DNA of 47,108 nucleotides from Labrenzia sp. DG1229 (GTDB taxonomy: Bacteria; Pseudomonadota; Alphaproteobacteria; Rhizobiales; Stappiaceae): positions 47,737-94,844 of the forward strand of contig NZ_KI928916.1 in the NCBI RefSeq assembly GCF_000521215.1. Direction: 5' to 3'. The position numbers and the translations under genes were made by a program. A model generated the notes under the pieces. The model was not told where the DNA came from. It did not search any database and worked only from the letters and a program-made list of their open reading frames with translations. Every line of letters starts with the position of its first letter. Position 1 is the stretch's first letter. Shown here in pieces: positions 40,695-47,108 of this stretch.

Positions 40695-41690
40695 CTATCC
40701 GAAAGGGCGGCGGCGTTGAGTTTCCTTTGGAGACTCACCGAAACACGCTTTGTATGCCAGTGAGAACCGTCCCGCATGGCGGTGCCCGGACTTTTCGGCG
40801 ATGTCCGCGACGGATTGATGTTTGCCGCTTGATACCAGCATGTGTCGCGCAAAATTCAGCCGAACGTCCCGCAGCTTTTCCATCGGACTGCATCCCAGTT
40901 CCCGCTTGAAGAGGATCTGCAGATTGCGGGGCGTTGTTCCGGCGAAAGCGCTGATATCCAGAAGACTGATGTCTTGCCCGAATTGCTCGTTGATCAGCGA
41001 CAACGCCCGTTTCAGTATCGCCGGTGAAGCGCCGCTGCGCCGTTCGCCGAGAAAGTGCGAAACAGTGCTGGATTGCACCTCCAGCAACGACATCACCAAA
41101 GCCTCTTCCAGCTGATGTTGCTGCCGAAGGTCAGACCCGTGAAAAGCCTGTCCGGCCTCCGCCGCCCCGAACAAAGCGCGCAGGCGCCTTGCCCACAAGG
41201 CGATGGATGCGTGGTTCATATCCAGTCCTGGCGAGAAACGGATCGAGTTCACGTCCACACCCGTCATCCTGACGGCGATTTCCCGCATGTAGGATCTTTC
41301 GATCTGGACCAGAACCTGTTCACATCCTTCGTGCCAACGCATTGTGGTATGTCGGTCAGGGTTCAAAACCACCCCGACGGAACGTGTTGAACAGACGGAT
41401 CGGGTTCCGTTCCTGACTTGCGCCGTGCCTGCGATCGGAATCTGTATCAGATAGAATTCCGAAAGTTCGCCCGGATCGATGGTCACATCGGCACCGTAGC
41501 GAATGTAGTTCAGCGAGAGCCGTTCGCCATCGACCCTGTTCTGGCAGGCATCGAACCGATCCCCGGAGGACATTCGATCAAGCCTGTGGCTGCAAAAATT
41601 GCGCGCAACGATTTCCCGGGCTTCATCAACGTCAAACGTTTCAAAACACCGGTAGTTGCTCAATGGCGGTCTTTGCACGGCCTGGGACAT
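40695..41690 (-). CDS. AraC-family transcriptional regulator
   Basis: A 331-residue regulator. The N-terminal two thirds resemble the cupin-like ligand domain of AraC-binding-like proteins (LNYIRYGADVTIDPGELSEF, YLIQIPIAGTAQVRNG). The C-terminal AraC domain (about 225-325) has two helix-turn-helix units: DISLLDISAFAGTTPRNLQI, then QSVADIAEKSGHRHAGRFSL followed by AYKACFGESPKE. It is divergent from the cupin and monooxygenase genes, which it probably regulates. No good ribosome binding site is seen before the ATG. Confidence 0.9.
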   Translation of the reverse strand: MSQAVQRPPLSNYRCFETFDVDEAREIVARNFCSHRLDRMSSGDRFDACQNRVDGERLSLNYIRYGADVTIDPGELSEFYLIQIPIAGTAQVRNGTRSVCSTRSVGVVLNPDRHTTMRWHEGCEQVLVQIERSYMREIAVRMTGVDVNSIRFSPGLDMNHASIALWARRLRALFGAAEAGQAFHGSDLRQQHQLEEALVMSLLEVQSSTVSHFLGERRSGASPAILKRALSLINEQFGQDISLLDISAFAGTTPRNLQILFKRELGCSPMEKLRDVRLNFARHMLVSSGKHQSVADIAEKSGHRHAGRFSLAYKACFGESPKETQRRRPFG

Positions 41691-41735
41691 GGCAAATCAT
41701 GACGTGGGCAGGAAATTCATTCAAGCATTCGAATC

Positions 41736-41783
41736 CGGCAATGCGGCAATTTACTGCACCCGGTCAGATTTTTTCGCAATCTG
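41736..41783. promoter_or_regulatory. Repeats in the AraC/cupin divergent promoter region
   Basis: CGGCAAT occurs twice in tandem, 8 bp apart (41736-41742, 41744-41750). An inverted repeat CAGATT/AATCTG with 7-base spacer lies at 41765-41783. AraC proteins often bind direct repeats, so the first is the better candidate operator. No clear promoter boxes were found in 41691-41852. Confidence 0.35.
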
Positions 41784-41852
41784 GATAAAAAAATTCCGGG
41801 GAGTCGGTTTAGCATTTTTCCGCCAACACACTACGCAATGGAGGGGAACAAA

Positions 41853-42299
41853 ATGCAAAACGGAGCTGGCATCACATCCGCTGACGGGGGCCTGGATGGC
41901 ACAAGCTGGAACGTCGTCGGGCATACCTACACACCAAAATTACACAGTAACAATGTCTTCATCTGGCACGCTGTTGTTCCGGCAGAAACGTTCGTTCCAC
42001 CGCACATTCACCCGACACAGGATGAATGGATCGTCATGCTGGAGGGCGAATTGCAGGTCGAAATGGGCGGTGAGACCCACGTGGCAAAGGCCGGTGACAC
42101 GGTGAGAATGCCGATGGGTGAAGCCCACGGTATTTTCAACCGGTCCGGCAAGACCGCGACCTGTGTCTTCGGAGTAGCACCGGCACGCAAGCTCTTCGAC
42201 CTTTTCGGCGCGCTGAATGGCGTCACCGACCCACAGGAGCTCGTCAGGCTGTCCGCCCTGCACGAAGTCGATTTCCTCCCGCCGCCAGACCAGTCCTGA
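41853..42299 (+). CDS. Small cupin-domain protein
   Basis: A 148-residue single-domain cupin. Motif 1 is PPHIHPTQDEWIVMLEGEL, giving two His and a Glu for metal binding; motif 2 is GDTVRMPMGEAHGIFN with the third His. Such proteins may be dioxygenases, isomerases or sensors; the substrate cannot be told. The ATG at 41853 is chosen because GGAGGGG stands 7 bases before it; an ATG at 41838 overlaps that site. It lies 28 bases upstream of the flavin monooxygenase gene, almost certainly in one operon under the divergent AraC regulator. Confidence 0.88.
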   Translation: MQNGAGITSADGGLDGTSWNVVGHTYTPKLHSNNVFIWHAVVPAETFVPPHIHPTQDEWIVMLEGELQVEMGGETHVAKAGDTVRMPMGEAHGIFNRSGKTATCVFGVAPARKLFDLFGALNGVTDPQELVRLSALHEVDFLPPPDQS

Positions 42300-42327
42300 C
42301 CTGAGCGAATTCAAGGAGGAGATCAAA

Positions 42328-43815
42328 ATGACGAAACGCAAGAACGTCGCCGTCATCGGTGGCGGCGTGAGCGGCCTTGCCGCGGCAAAGGCCTTCGATG
42401 AACGCGGCCATCGGGTGTTCGGTTTTGAGCGAAGCCATGATTTTGGTGGTGTCTGGGAACTGTCAAGGTCCTATCCCGGCGTACAGACCCAGTCCCCGAA
42501 GGAACTCTATAGATACACTGATCTTGCCATGCCGGACGAATATCCCGAATGGCCGAAGGGACCGCAGGTCCATGCCTATCTTCATGCCTATGCTGACAAA
42601 CACAAACTGGAGAGGCTGTTTCAGTTGAACACGAACGTCCAATCCATGGATCGCAGAAACGACGGTTTGCCCGGCTGGACGCTCACGTTGGAAGCGGCCG
42701 GCAGGACCTGGACACAGGACTTTGATTTTGTCGCGGTCTGCACCGGACAGTTCTCTGACAAGAACATCATCACCCATCCGGGCCAGGATGCGTTCCAGGC
42801 CACGGGTCGTGATGTCATCCACAGCTCGGAATACACCGATCCGACCGCGGTGACAGGGAAGAATGTCGTTGTATTGGGAGGTTCCAAGTCCGCCACCGAT
42901 ATTGCCGTCAATGCGGCTGCAAACGGCGCGAAATCCGTAACGCTCGTCTATCGGGAACCCGTCTGGCGCATACCGTACTTCGTCGGCGGCATCAATTTCA
43001 AACGCCTTTTGTACATGCGGGCGCAGGAGCAGCAGTTCAACGGGTGGAGCCCATCCCCCCTGGGCAAGGCTCTCTTTACCGCGTTCAAGCCGCTGATCTG
43101 GGCCAACTTCCGCGGCCTTGAGACCCTTCTCAAGTTGCAGCTCGGCTTGAAAAAATGGGACATGGTGCCCGACACACCGATTGAAAAGGATGCATCCTGC
43201 TCGCTCCCCATCGTGACCCCGGGCCTGTTCGAAGGCTTCAAGGACGGTTCGATCAAACCGTTCAGGGGATCATTCGAGCGATATGAGGAGGATCAAATTG
43301 TTCTGACGAACGGTGAAAAAGTGCCCTGCGACCTCGCTATCCTAGCGGTTGGGTGGAAACTTGGCGTGCCCTACCTGGCTCAGGAGTACCAGGACAAGCT
43401 GATCGAGCATGATGGTCAATACCGTGTGTATCGTCTCGCCGTAAATCCTGACATGCCGGACATGGGGTTTGTCGGGTTCAATTCCAGCTTCTGCACGATC
43501 CTGTCCGCCGAAATGATCGCGAACTGGCTCGTTCGCTATGCGGACGGCAAACTTGCCAACCAGCCAAGCGACACAGACATGAATCGTAATATTGAGGAAA
43601 TGCTTGATTGGCGCCGCAAGGAGCGTCCGGCGGCAAAGGTTTACGGTGGTCTTTGTTCAGCACCGTTCCACTTCCGGCACTTTGACGAACTGCTGTCGGA
43701 CATGGGGGCGGGCAAGACAAAACGGTCCAATCCGATAGCAGAACAATTCTCCTATCCAGACGCGACGTCCTATGGTGAGTTCCTAGCAAGCGCGCCGCAA
43801 TACACGGCCGGGTGA
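42328..43815 (+). CDS. FAD-dependent monooxygenase (FMO / Baeyer-Villiger-like)
   Basis: A 495-residue class B-like flavoprotein. The first Rossmann loop VIGGGVSGLAAAKAF (9-23) binds FAD; the second, VVVLGGSKSATDIAVNAA (180-197), binds NADPH. Between them, GRDVIHSSEYTD resembles the FMO signature region (His165). Later motifs are VPCDLAILAVGW and GFVGFNSSFCTI, as in FMO-type monooxygenases. It probably adds oxygen to an organic substrate or ketone; the substrate is unknown. GGAGG stands about 8 bases before ATG 42328; a longer frame would overlap the cupin gene. Its 3' end lies 14 bases from the end of convergent rnpB, with no separate terminator. Confidence 0.9.
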   Translation: MTKRKNVAVIGGGVSGLAAAKAFDERGHRVFGFERSHDFGGVWELSRSYPGVQTQSPKELYRYTDLAMPDEYPEWPKGPQVHAYLHAYADKHKLERLFQLNTNVQSMDRRNDGLPGWTLTLEAAGRTWTQDFDFVAVCTGQFSDKNIITHPGQDAFQATGRDVIHSSEYTDPTAVTGKNVVVLGGSKSATDIAVNAAANGAKSVTLVYREPVWRIPYFVGGINFKRLLYMRAQEQQFNGWSPSPLGKALFTAFKPLIWANFRGLETLLKLQLGLKKWDMVPDTPIEKDASCSLPIVTPGLFEGFKDGSIKPFRGSFERYEEDQIVLTNGEKVPCDLAILAVGWKLGVPYLAQEYQDKLIEHDGQYRVYRLAVNPDMPDMGFVGFNSSFCTILSAEMIANWLVRYADGKLANQPSDTDMNRNIEEMLDWRRKERPAAKVYGGLCSAPFHFRHFDELLSDMGAGKTKRSNPIAEQFSYPDATSYGEFLASAPQYTAG

Positions 43816-43829
43816 ATGAGAAACGAATT

Positions 43830-44224
43830 GCCAGCCGGCCTGTAAGCCGGGTTCTGTAAGGCCCGCTTTCACGGACGCGACAGCCATTCATCTGGGACGC
43901 CTGTCACCAGGCGTCTCACGCAACCAACCCGGACAGCTGGCCTGGAAACCGGCCTGGCCCGGAATTGCTTCCGGACCGCGCTGCCCCTATTCGGTTTTGC
44001 TCCCGGTGGGGTTTACCGTGCCGCTGCTGTTGCCAGTAGCGCGGTGGGCTCTTACTCCACCCTTTCACCCTTACCCCGGCAAGCCGAGGCGGTTTGCTTT
44101 CTGTGGCACTTTCCCTGAGGTCGCCCTCGCCGGGTGTTACCCGGCACCGTGTTTCCTTGGAGCCCGGACTTTCCTCTCCTGCGGTCTTTCGACACTTGCA
44201 GCAGCGGCTGTCCGGCCGACTGGC
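43830..44224 (-). ncRNA. rnpB: RNase P RNA (rnpB)
   Basis: Catalytic RNA of RNase P, which matures tRNA 5' ends. Read on the minus strand it begins GCCAGTCGGCC and ends GGCCGGCTGGC; these pair as an 11-bp P1 helix with one G-U. Conserved core blocks are present: GAGGAAAGTCCGGGCTCC near the 5' end (the P3/P4 region), and the 3' block ACAGAACCCGGCTTACAGG. Length is about 395 nt, usual for the bacterial A type in alphaproteobacteria. Ends were placed from P1 and could differ by a few bases. Protein frames here are shadows. Confidence 0.95.
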
Positions 44225-44231
44225 GCCTGCG

Positions 44232-44260
44232 GACTTAAGTGGCTTTCAGACGGAGGTCAA
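44232..44260 (-). promoter_or_regulatory. rnpB promoter
   Basis: Minus-strand -35 TTGACC (44260-44255) and -10 TTAAGT or TAAGTC (44238-44232) with 16-17 bases between. The expected start falls within a few bases of the 5' end of rnpB, which supports both calls. Confidence 0.65.
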
Positions 44261-44296
44261 GCAAAGGAGTGATCCAAGCAGCTGTTTTCGTGGAGC

Positions 44297-45022
44297 TTAT
44301 GCAGCCTTCAACACCTTGTAGGCAAGGCCTGGCACAAACCTGTGCAACAGGTACAATATCGGCACGCGGCCCAGTCGAATTTCATCTTTGCCCTTGTCCA
44401 GGCCCGCTATTATTTTCCCGGCAGCTTCAAACGCTGAAAGCGCCTTGTCTCCGCGGCCACGTGCCATCCGGGTCACAATCAGATCCGGAACAACGTCCGT
44501 GACGCAAATCCCGGTGCCTTCGAGCTGATACCGCAGCGCCCTGGCAAAAACCGACAATCCAGCCTTGCTGGCACAATAAACCGGTGCGGACCGCTTGGGA
44601 ACGCGGGCAAGGGCTGATGAGATGAAGACGACACGGGCGCGCCCTGATGTTTTCAACAAGGGGAGCAGGTCCGTCGTCAATTCCATGGGCGACAGGAGAT
44701 TGACCAGAAGCTCGGTTTCAATCCTTTCAACCGGCACGCAGCCCTTCACGAAGTCATACGTGAATTGAAGCGCCGCATTGTGGATCAGCAGATCGACTTC
44801 GATTTCAAGAGCATGGATCTCCTCCAGAAAGTGCCGCCTGCCTTCCGGTGCCGCGAGATCCGCGCAAACGGCAGTCACGTTCTGATGGGCAGACCTGACT
44901 TCTTCCAATGCCGATCGCGTACGGCCACAAATCACGACGTGATGCCCCCTTTCGCAGTAAAGTCGCGTGAGTTCCCGGCCCAATCCGATTGCGCCGCCGG
45001 TGATAACGATGGTTTTGTTCAT
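44297..45022 (-). CDS. Short-chain dehydrogenase/reductase (DltE-like)
   Basis: A 241-residue NAD(P)-dependent oxidoreductase with a classical SDR fold. Cofactor loop TGGAIGLG (8-15), the D-L-A turn (CADLAAPEG), HNAA (81-84) in place of NNAG, Asn108, Ser135/136 and the active site YCASK (Tyr149, Lys153). The sequence resembles DltE-type SDRs; the substrate is unknown. It lies 68 bases downstream of the Crp/Fnr regulator on the same strand and its stop is about 35 bases from the rnpB promoter. Confidence 0.9.
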   Translation of the reverse strand: MNKTIVITGGAIGLGRELTRLYCERGHHVVICGRTRSALEEVRSAHQNVTAVCADLAAPEGRRHFLEEIHALEIEVDLLIHNAALQFTYDFVKGCVPVERIETELLVNLLSPMELTTDLLPLLKTSGRARVVFISSALARVPKRSAPVYCASKAGLSVFARALRYQLEGTGICVTDVVPDLIVTRMARGRGDKALSAFEAAGKIIAGLDKGKDEIRLGRVPILYLLHRFVPGLAYKVLKAA

Positions 45023-45090
45023 GCCAATGCGTCCTCAGGTCAATGTGAGGGCATCATGTTCAGTGCTGAAACCATCTGCATTAACCGGGG

Positions 45091-45714
45091 TTAAGAAACG
45101 CGCCGACAAGCAAGACGGGACCGAATTCGTGAAAGAGCGACCGGGGTGATGCCGAGATAGGAAGCGATATGATATTGTGGCAGTCGCATGGCTAACGCGC
45201 TGAAATCTTTCAGAAATGCCTCGTATCTCTGTTCGGCATTCTTCAAAAGGAAAGATGCCTCCCGTTGCTCCTTTTGAATGGCAAGGGCCCTGACGAAACG
45301 GCCGACCAGCCGTTCCCAGTCGATGTCATCGGACGCCAGATTCCTTGCCAGTTCGATTGGCACTGCAACAAGAACAGTATCCTCAAGAGCCTCGGTAAAA
45401 AACGGTGCCGGTTTTGCCTCCAGAAAGGAAGACAGGCTTGTCACGACACTGTCGGAGGATACGAAATTCTTGTTGTACTCTTTCCCCTCGGGTGTGAGGT
45501 AGTAATACCGGACCAGTCCGGAATTGACGAAAAACAGCTCTTCCAGTGTGTCTCCAGCCGAAAAGACGGTTTCACCGGACCTGCAATGCAAGGCCCTGGA
45601 CTTCGTCAGCAGATCTTCTGTCTTGTAGGCGGGCAAACCACCGGACTGCAGCAGCCAGCGGCCGAAATCCCGAAGGGCTGTTTGTGTCTTCTGACTTTCC
45701 TGGATGACAGTCAT
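45091..45714 (-). CDS. Crp/Fnr-family transcriptional regulator
   Basis: A 207-residue regulator with an N-terminal cyclic-nucleotide-binding-like barrel (HCRSGETVFSAGDTLEELFF through TVLVAVPIELARNL), a dimerisation helix and a C-terminal HTH (LPQYHIASYLGITPVALSRI). The residues that bind cAMP in Crp and the Fnr cysteine cluster are not evident, so the effector is unknown. GGAGG and AAAGGG precede the ATG. It is divergent from the AhpD-like gene, with an operator-like palindrome between them, and upstream of the SDR. A palindrome TTAACC-GG-GGTTAA overlaps its stop codon (45081-45094). Confidence 0.9.
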   Translation of the reverse strand: MTVIQESQKTQTALRDFGRWLLQSGGLPAYKTEDLLTKSRALHCRSGETVFSAGDTLEELFFVNSGLVRYYYLTPEGKEYNKNFVSSDSVVTSLSSFLEAKPAPFFTEALEDTVLVAVPIELARNLASDDIDWERLVGRFVRALAIQKEQREASFLLKNAEQRYEAFLKDFSALAMRLPQYHIASYLGITPVALSRIRSRLACRRVS

Positions 45715-45846
45715 TCGCCCTTTGTCCTCCGGCTCTCCGACCCTTGGTCCTTTGTCGGAGCTTGGCCTTCAGCTTAGCCCTCGCCGTCCCCACTCGACAA
45801 GAAGCCAAGCGTATCACCGCCAAATTCACGATTGCTTGAAGAGTTC

Positions 45847-45871
45847 CAAGAATCGCGGATTCTTGAGATTC
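45847..45871. promoter_or_regulatory. Palindrome with three GANTC sites in the Crp/AhpD divergent region
   Basis: CAAGAATC-GCG-GATTCTTG is a perfect 8-bp inverted repeat (45847-45865). GANTC, the CcrM methylation target in alphaproteobacteria, occurs at 45850, 45858 and 45867. The palindrome sits just upstream of a candidate -35 box for the AhpD-like gene, a likely operator for the Crp/Fnr or TetR regulator next to it. Confidence 0.45.
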
Positions 45872-45889
45872 CGGAGTTTGATTTTATTT

Positions 45890-45918
45890 TTGACTACTCA
45901 GTACAGAATACCTACATC
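45890..45918 (+). promoter_or_regulatory. Candidate promoter of the AhpD-like gene
   Basis: TTGACT (45890-45895), 17 bases, then TACATC (45913-45918). The -35 is good and the -10 weak. It lies about 55 bases before the ATG at 45973. Confidence 0.4.
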
Positions 45919-45972
45919 GCTGTTACCGACAAACGGTGACGACGGCGAATGACGCCGAAACAGGAGATGCAA

Positions 45973-46539
45973 ATGACCGATTTCACACTTCACACGCTGG
46001 AATCCGCACCTGATGAAAGCCGTCCGCTTCTGGACAATTCCCTCAAGGCCTTCGGAATGATTCCGAACCTTCACGCTGTGATGGCAGACTCTCCTCAACA
46101 TCTTGAGGCCTATCAGAAACTGCACGAACTCTTTCAGCAGACAAGCCTTTCGGTCGTCGAGCAGACCGTCGTCTGGATGACCATCAACGTCGAACACGCC
46201 TGTCACTATTGTGTTCCGGCGCATACGGCGATAGCGCACATGCAGAAGGTCAATGCCGGTCTCATCGAATCCCTGAGGAACGCAGCTCCACTTGGGGATG
46301 AAAAACTCGAAGCACTGCGGCGGTTCACGCTCAAGGTGGTCCGTCAGCGTGGCGTGGTGTCAGATGAGGACACAGACGCATTTCTCAAAGCGGGCTATTC
46401 CAAGCGACAGATCCTCGACGTCATTCTTGGTGTTGCGCAGAAAGTCATGTCAAACTATGTGAACCATTTGGCGGACACGCCGGTTGACGCCCCTTTCCGG
46501 AACTTCGAATGGAAACCGGCTGTCATCGCTGCGGAGTAA
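45973..46539 (+). CDS. AhpD-like carboxymuconolactone decarboxylase-family protein
   Basis: A 188-residue protein with the AhpD-type redox motif EHACHYCVPAHT: E75, C77, C80 and H84. In the family this forms a thiol relay for peroxide reduction; here it may be an alkylhydroperoxidase-like enzyme. The ATG at 45973 has AGGAG 8 bases upstream; an in-frame ATG at 45949 lacks one. It is divergent from a Crp/Fnr regulator and followed after 53 bases by a TetR regulator, so oxidative or xenobiotic control is plausible but not shown. Confidence 0.88.
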   Translation: MTDFTLHTLESAPDESRPLLDNSLKAFGMIPNLHAVMADSPQHLEAYQKLHELFQQTSLSVVEQTVVWMTINVEHACHYCVPAHTAIAHMQKVNAGLIESLRNAAPLGDEKLEALRRFTLKVVRQRGVVSDEDTDAFLKAGYSKRQILDVILGVAQKVMSNYVNHLADTPVDAPFRNFEWKPAVIAAE

Positions 46540-46546
46540 ACAGATC

Positions 46547-46574
46547 GGCTCCGGCAACAACAATTGCCGGAGCC
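46547..46574 (+). promoter_or_regulatory. Inverted repeat between the AhpD-like and TetR genes
   Basis: A perfect 10-bp stem GGCTCCGGCA/TGCCGGAGCC with an 8-base loop, just after the AhpD-like stop and 18 bases before the TetR ATG. It lacks a T run, so it may be a TetR operator, an attenuator or an mRNA-stabilising hairpin. Confidence 0.5.
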
Positions 46575-46592
46575 AATCCAGAACGAGGGAAA

Positions 46593-47108
46593 ATGGCCGG
46601 ACGCCCCAAATCTTTTGACATGGACGCTGCCCTTGAGGCTTTCGTCGACGTGTTCTGGACAAAAGGATACCAGGGAACATCAATCGACGATCTGCAGCGG
46701 GCAGCCGGAATAAAGCGCGGTAGCTTCTATGCGGCTTTCGGATGCAAGGACGACGTCTTTGCAACAGTGCTGAACAAGTACTGGAAAGAAGCGACGGAAC
46801 ACGGCCTCGATCACCTGAAGACGGAAGCAGATCCACGCCGGGCCGTGGCGCAACTCATCCGCCATGTTGGACTGTTCATGAGCCGCAACACACCGCGCGG
46901 TTGCCTGTTGCTTACGTCATCAGCAAACCCAGTAAGCGAGACGGGACATACGTCCCCGGTTGTGCGCGAGCGCATGAACGTGCTCGAAGACCGCATCTTC
47001 AACGCGCTCCACCGGCAAAATGGCACTCCCGTTGAGAAGGACGCACGTGAGCTCGCGACCTTTTCCCTTTCCTGCCTTCTTGGTCTCAATGCGCTGGCAC
47101 GAAACGGT
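46593..47108 (+). CDS. TetR/AcrR-family regulator, 3' end beyond the window
   Basis: The first 172 codons of a TetR-type repressor; the window ends in frame. The N-terminal HTH (about 8-55) is typical: FDMDAALEAFVDVFWTKGYQ, then TSIDDLQRAAGIKRGSFYAA followed by FGCKDDVF. The ligand domain follows, including RGCLLLTSSANPV. GAGGGA stands just before the ATG. It likely controls the AhpD-like gene and possibly itself through the inverted repeat upstream. Confidence 0.92.
   Translation, partial: MAGRPKSFDMDAALEAFVDVFWTKGYQGTSIDDLQRAAGIKRGSFYAAFGCKDDVFATVLNKYWKEATEHGLDHLKTEADPRRAVAQLIRHVGLFMSRNTPRGCLLLTSSANPVSETGHTSPVVRERMNVLEDRIFNALHRQNGTPVEKDARELATFSLSCLLGLNALARNG

Noticed and set aside
41940..42356. 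A minus-strand frame opposite the cupin gene
   Set aside because: The plus-strand cupin has clear metal motifs and a strong ribosome binding site; the reverse frame has neither.
43997..44321. Plus-strand frames in the rnpB region
   Set aside because: The region is explained by RNase P RNA structure on the minus strand.
45081..45094. TTAACC-GG-GGTTAA as a CtrA site
   Set aside because: The two TTAA are 6 apart, not 7, and it overlaps the Crp/Fnr stop codon; kept only as a minor palindrome.

Overview
The window reads as chromosomal DNA of a high-GC alphaproteobacterium. The gene content and the order mraZ-rsmH-ftsL-ftsI-murE-murF-mraY-murD-ftsW-murG-murC-murB-ddlB-ftsQ-ftsA-ftsZ-lpxC-bamD-recN-ligA are typical of Hyphomicrobiales. 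Protein style suggests a marine Stappiaceae member (Roseibium/Labrenzia-like), but that is an inference from memory and was not searched.

Layout. 1-2.9 kb: the 5' part of an aminopeptidase P gene, a DUF1127-type small protein, a bidirectional terminator and prmA. 3-6.4 kb: an exported TPR protein, an EnvZ/OmpR-like two-component pair, and a divergent small protein of unknown function whose promoter region carries a CtrA-type box and a repeat array. 6.5-6.8 kb: a foldback (MITE-like) element whose end supplies the uvrD stop codon. 6.8-11.6 kb: uvrD, with an SOS-like box upstream, and a chemoreceptor with a nitrate/nitrite-sensor-type domain. 12-37 kb: the minus-strand ligA-recN-bamD-lpxC block and the complete dcw cluster for peptidoglycan precursor synthesis and septation, headed by mraZ with four TGGGN MraZ boxes. 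37.5-40.5 kb: a 995-residue, cysteine-free modular protein with a lysozyme-like N-terminal domain and six repeated beta modules. 40.7-47.1 kb: an AraC regulator divergent from a cupin plus flavin monooxygenase pair, rnpB (RNase P RNA) on the minus strand, an SDR, a Crp/Fnr regulator, an AhpD-like protein, and a TetR regulator cut by the window end.

How it works together. The dcw genes are mostly overlapping or a few bases apart. They form one transcription stream from UDP-MurNAc peptide assembly (murB to murF), lipid I and II synthesis (mraY, murG) and septal polymerisation and crosslinking (ftsW, ftsI, ftsL, ftsQ) to the Z ring (ftsA, ftsZ), continuing into lpxC (lipid A) and bamD (outer-membrane assembly). 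The most notable anomalies are a frameshift splitting recN into two in-register halves, the foldback element at uvrD, the unknown protein at 5.9 kb with its regulatory sites, and the large lysozyme-like modular protein. I saw no CRISPR array, tRNA, rRNA, prophage or complete insertion sequence.
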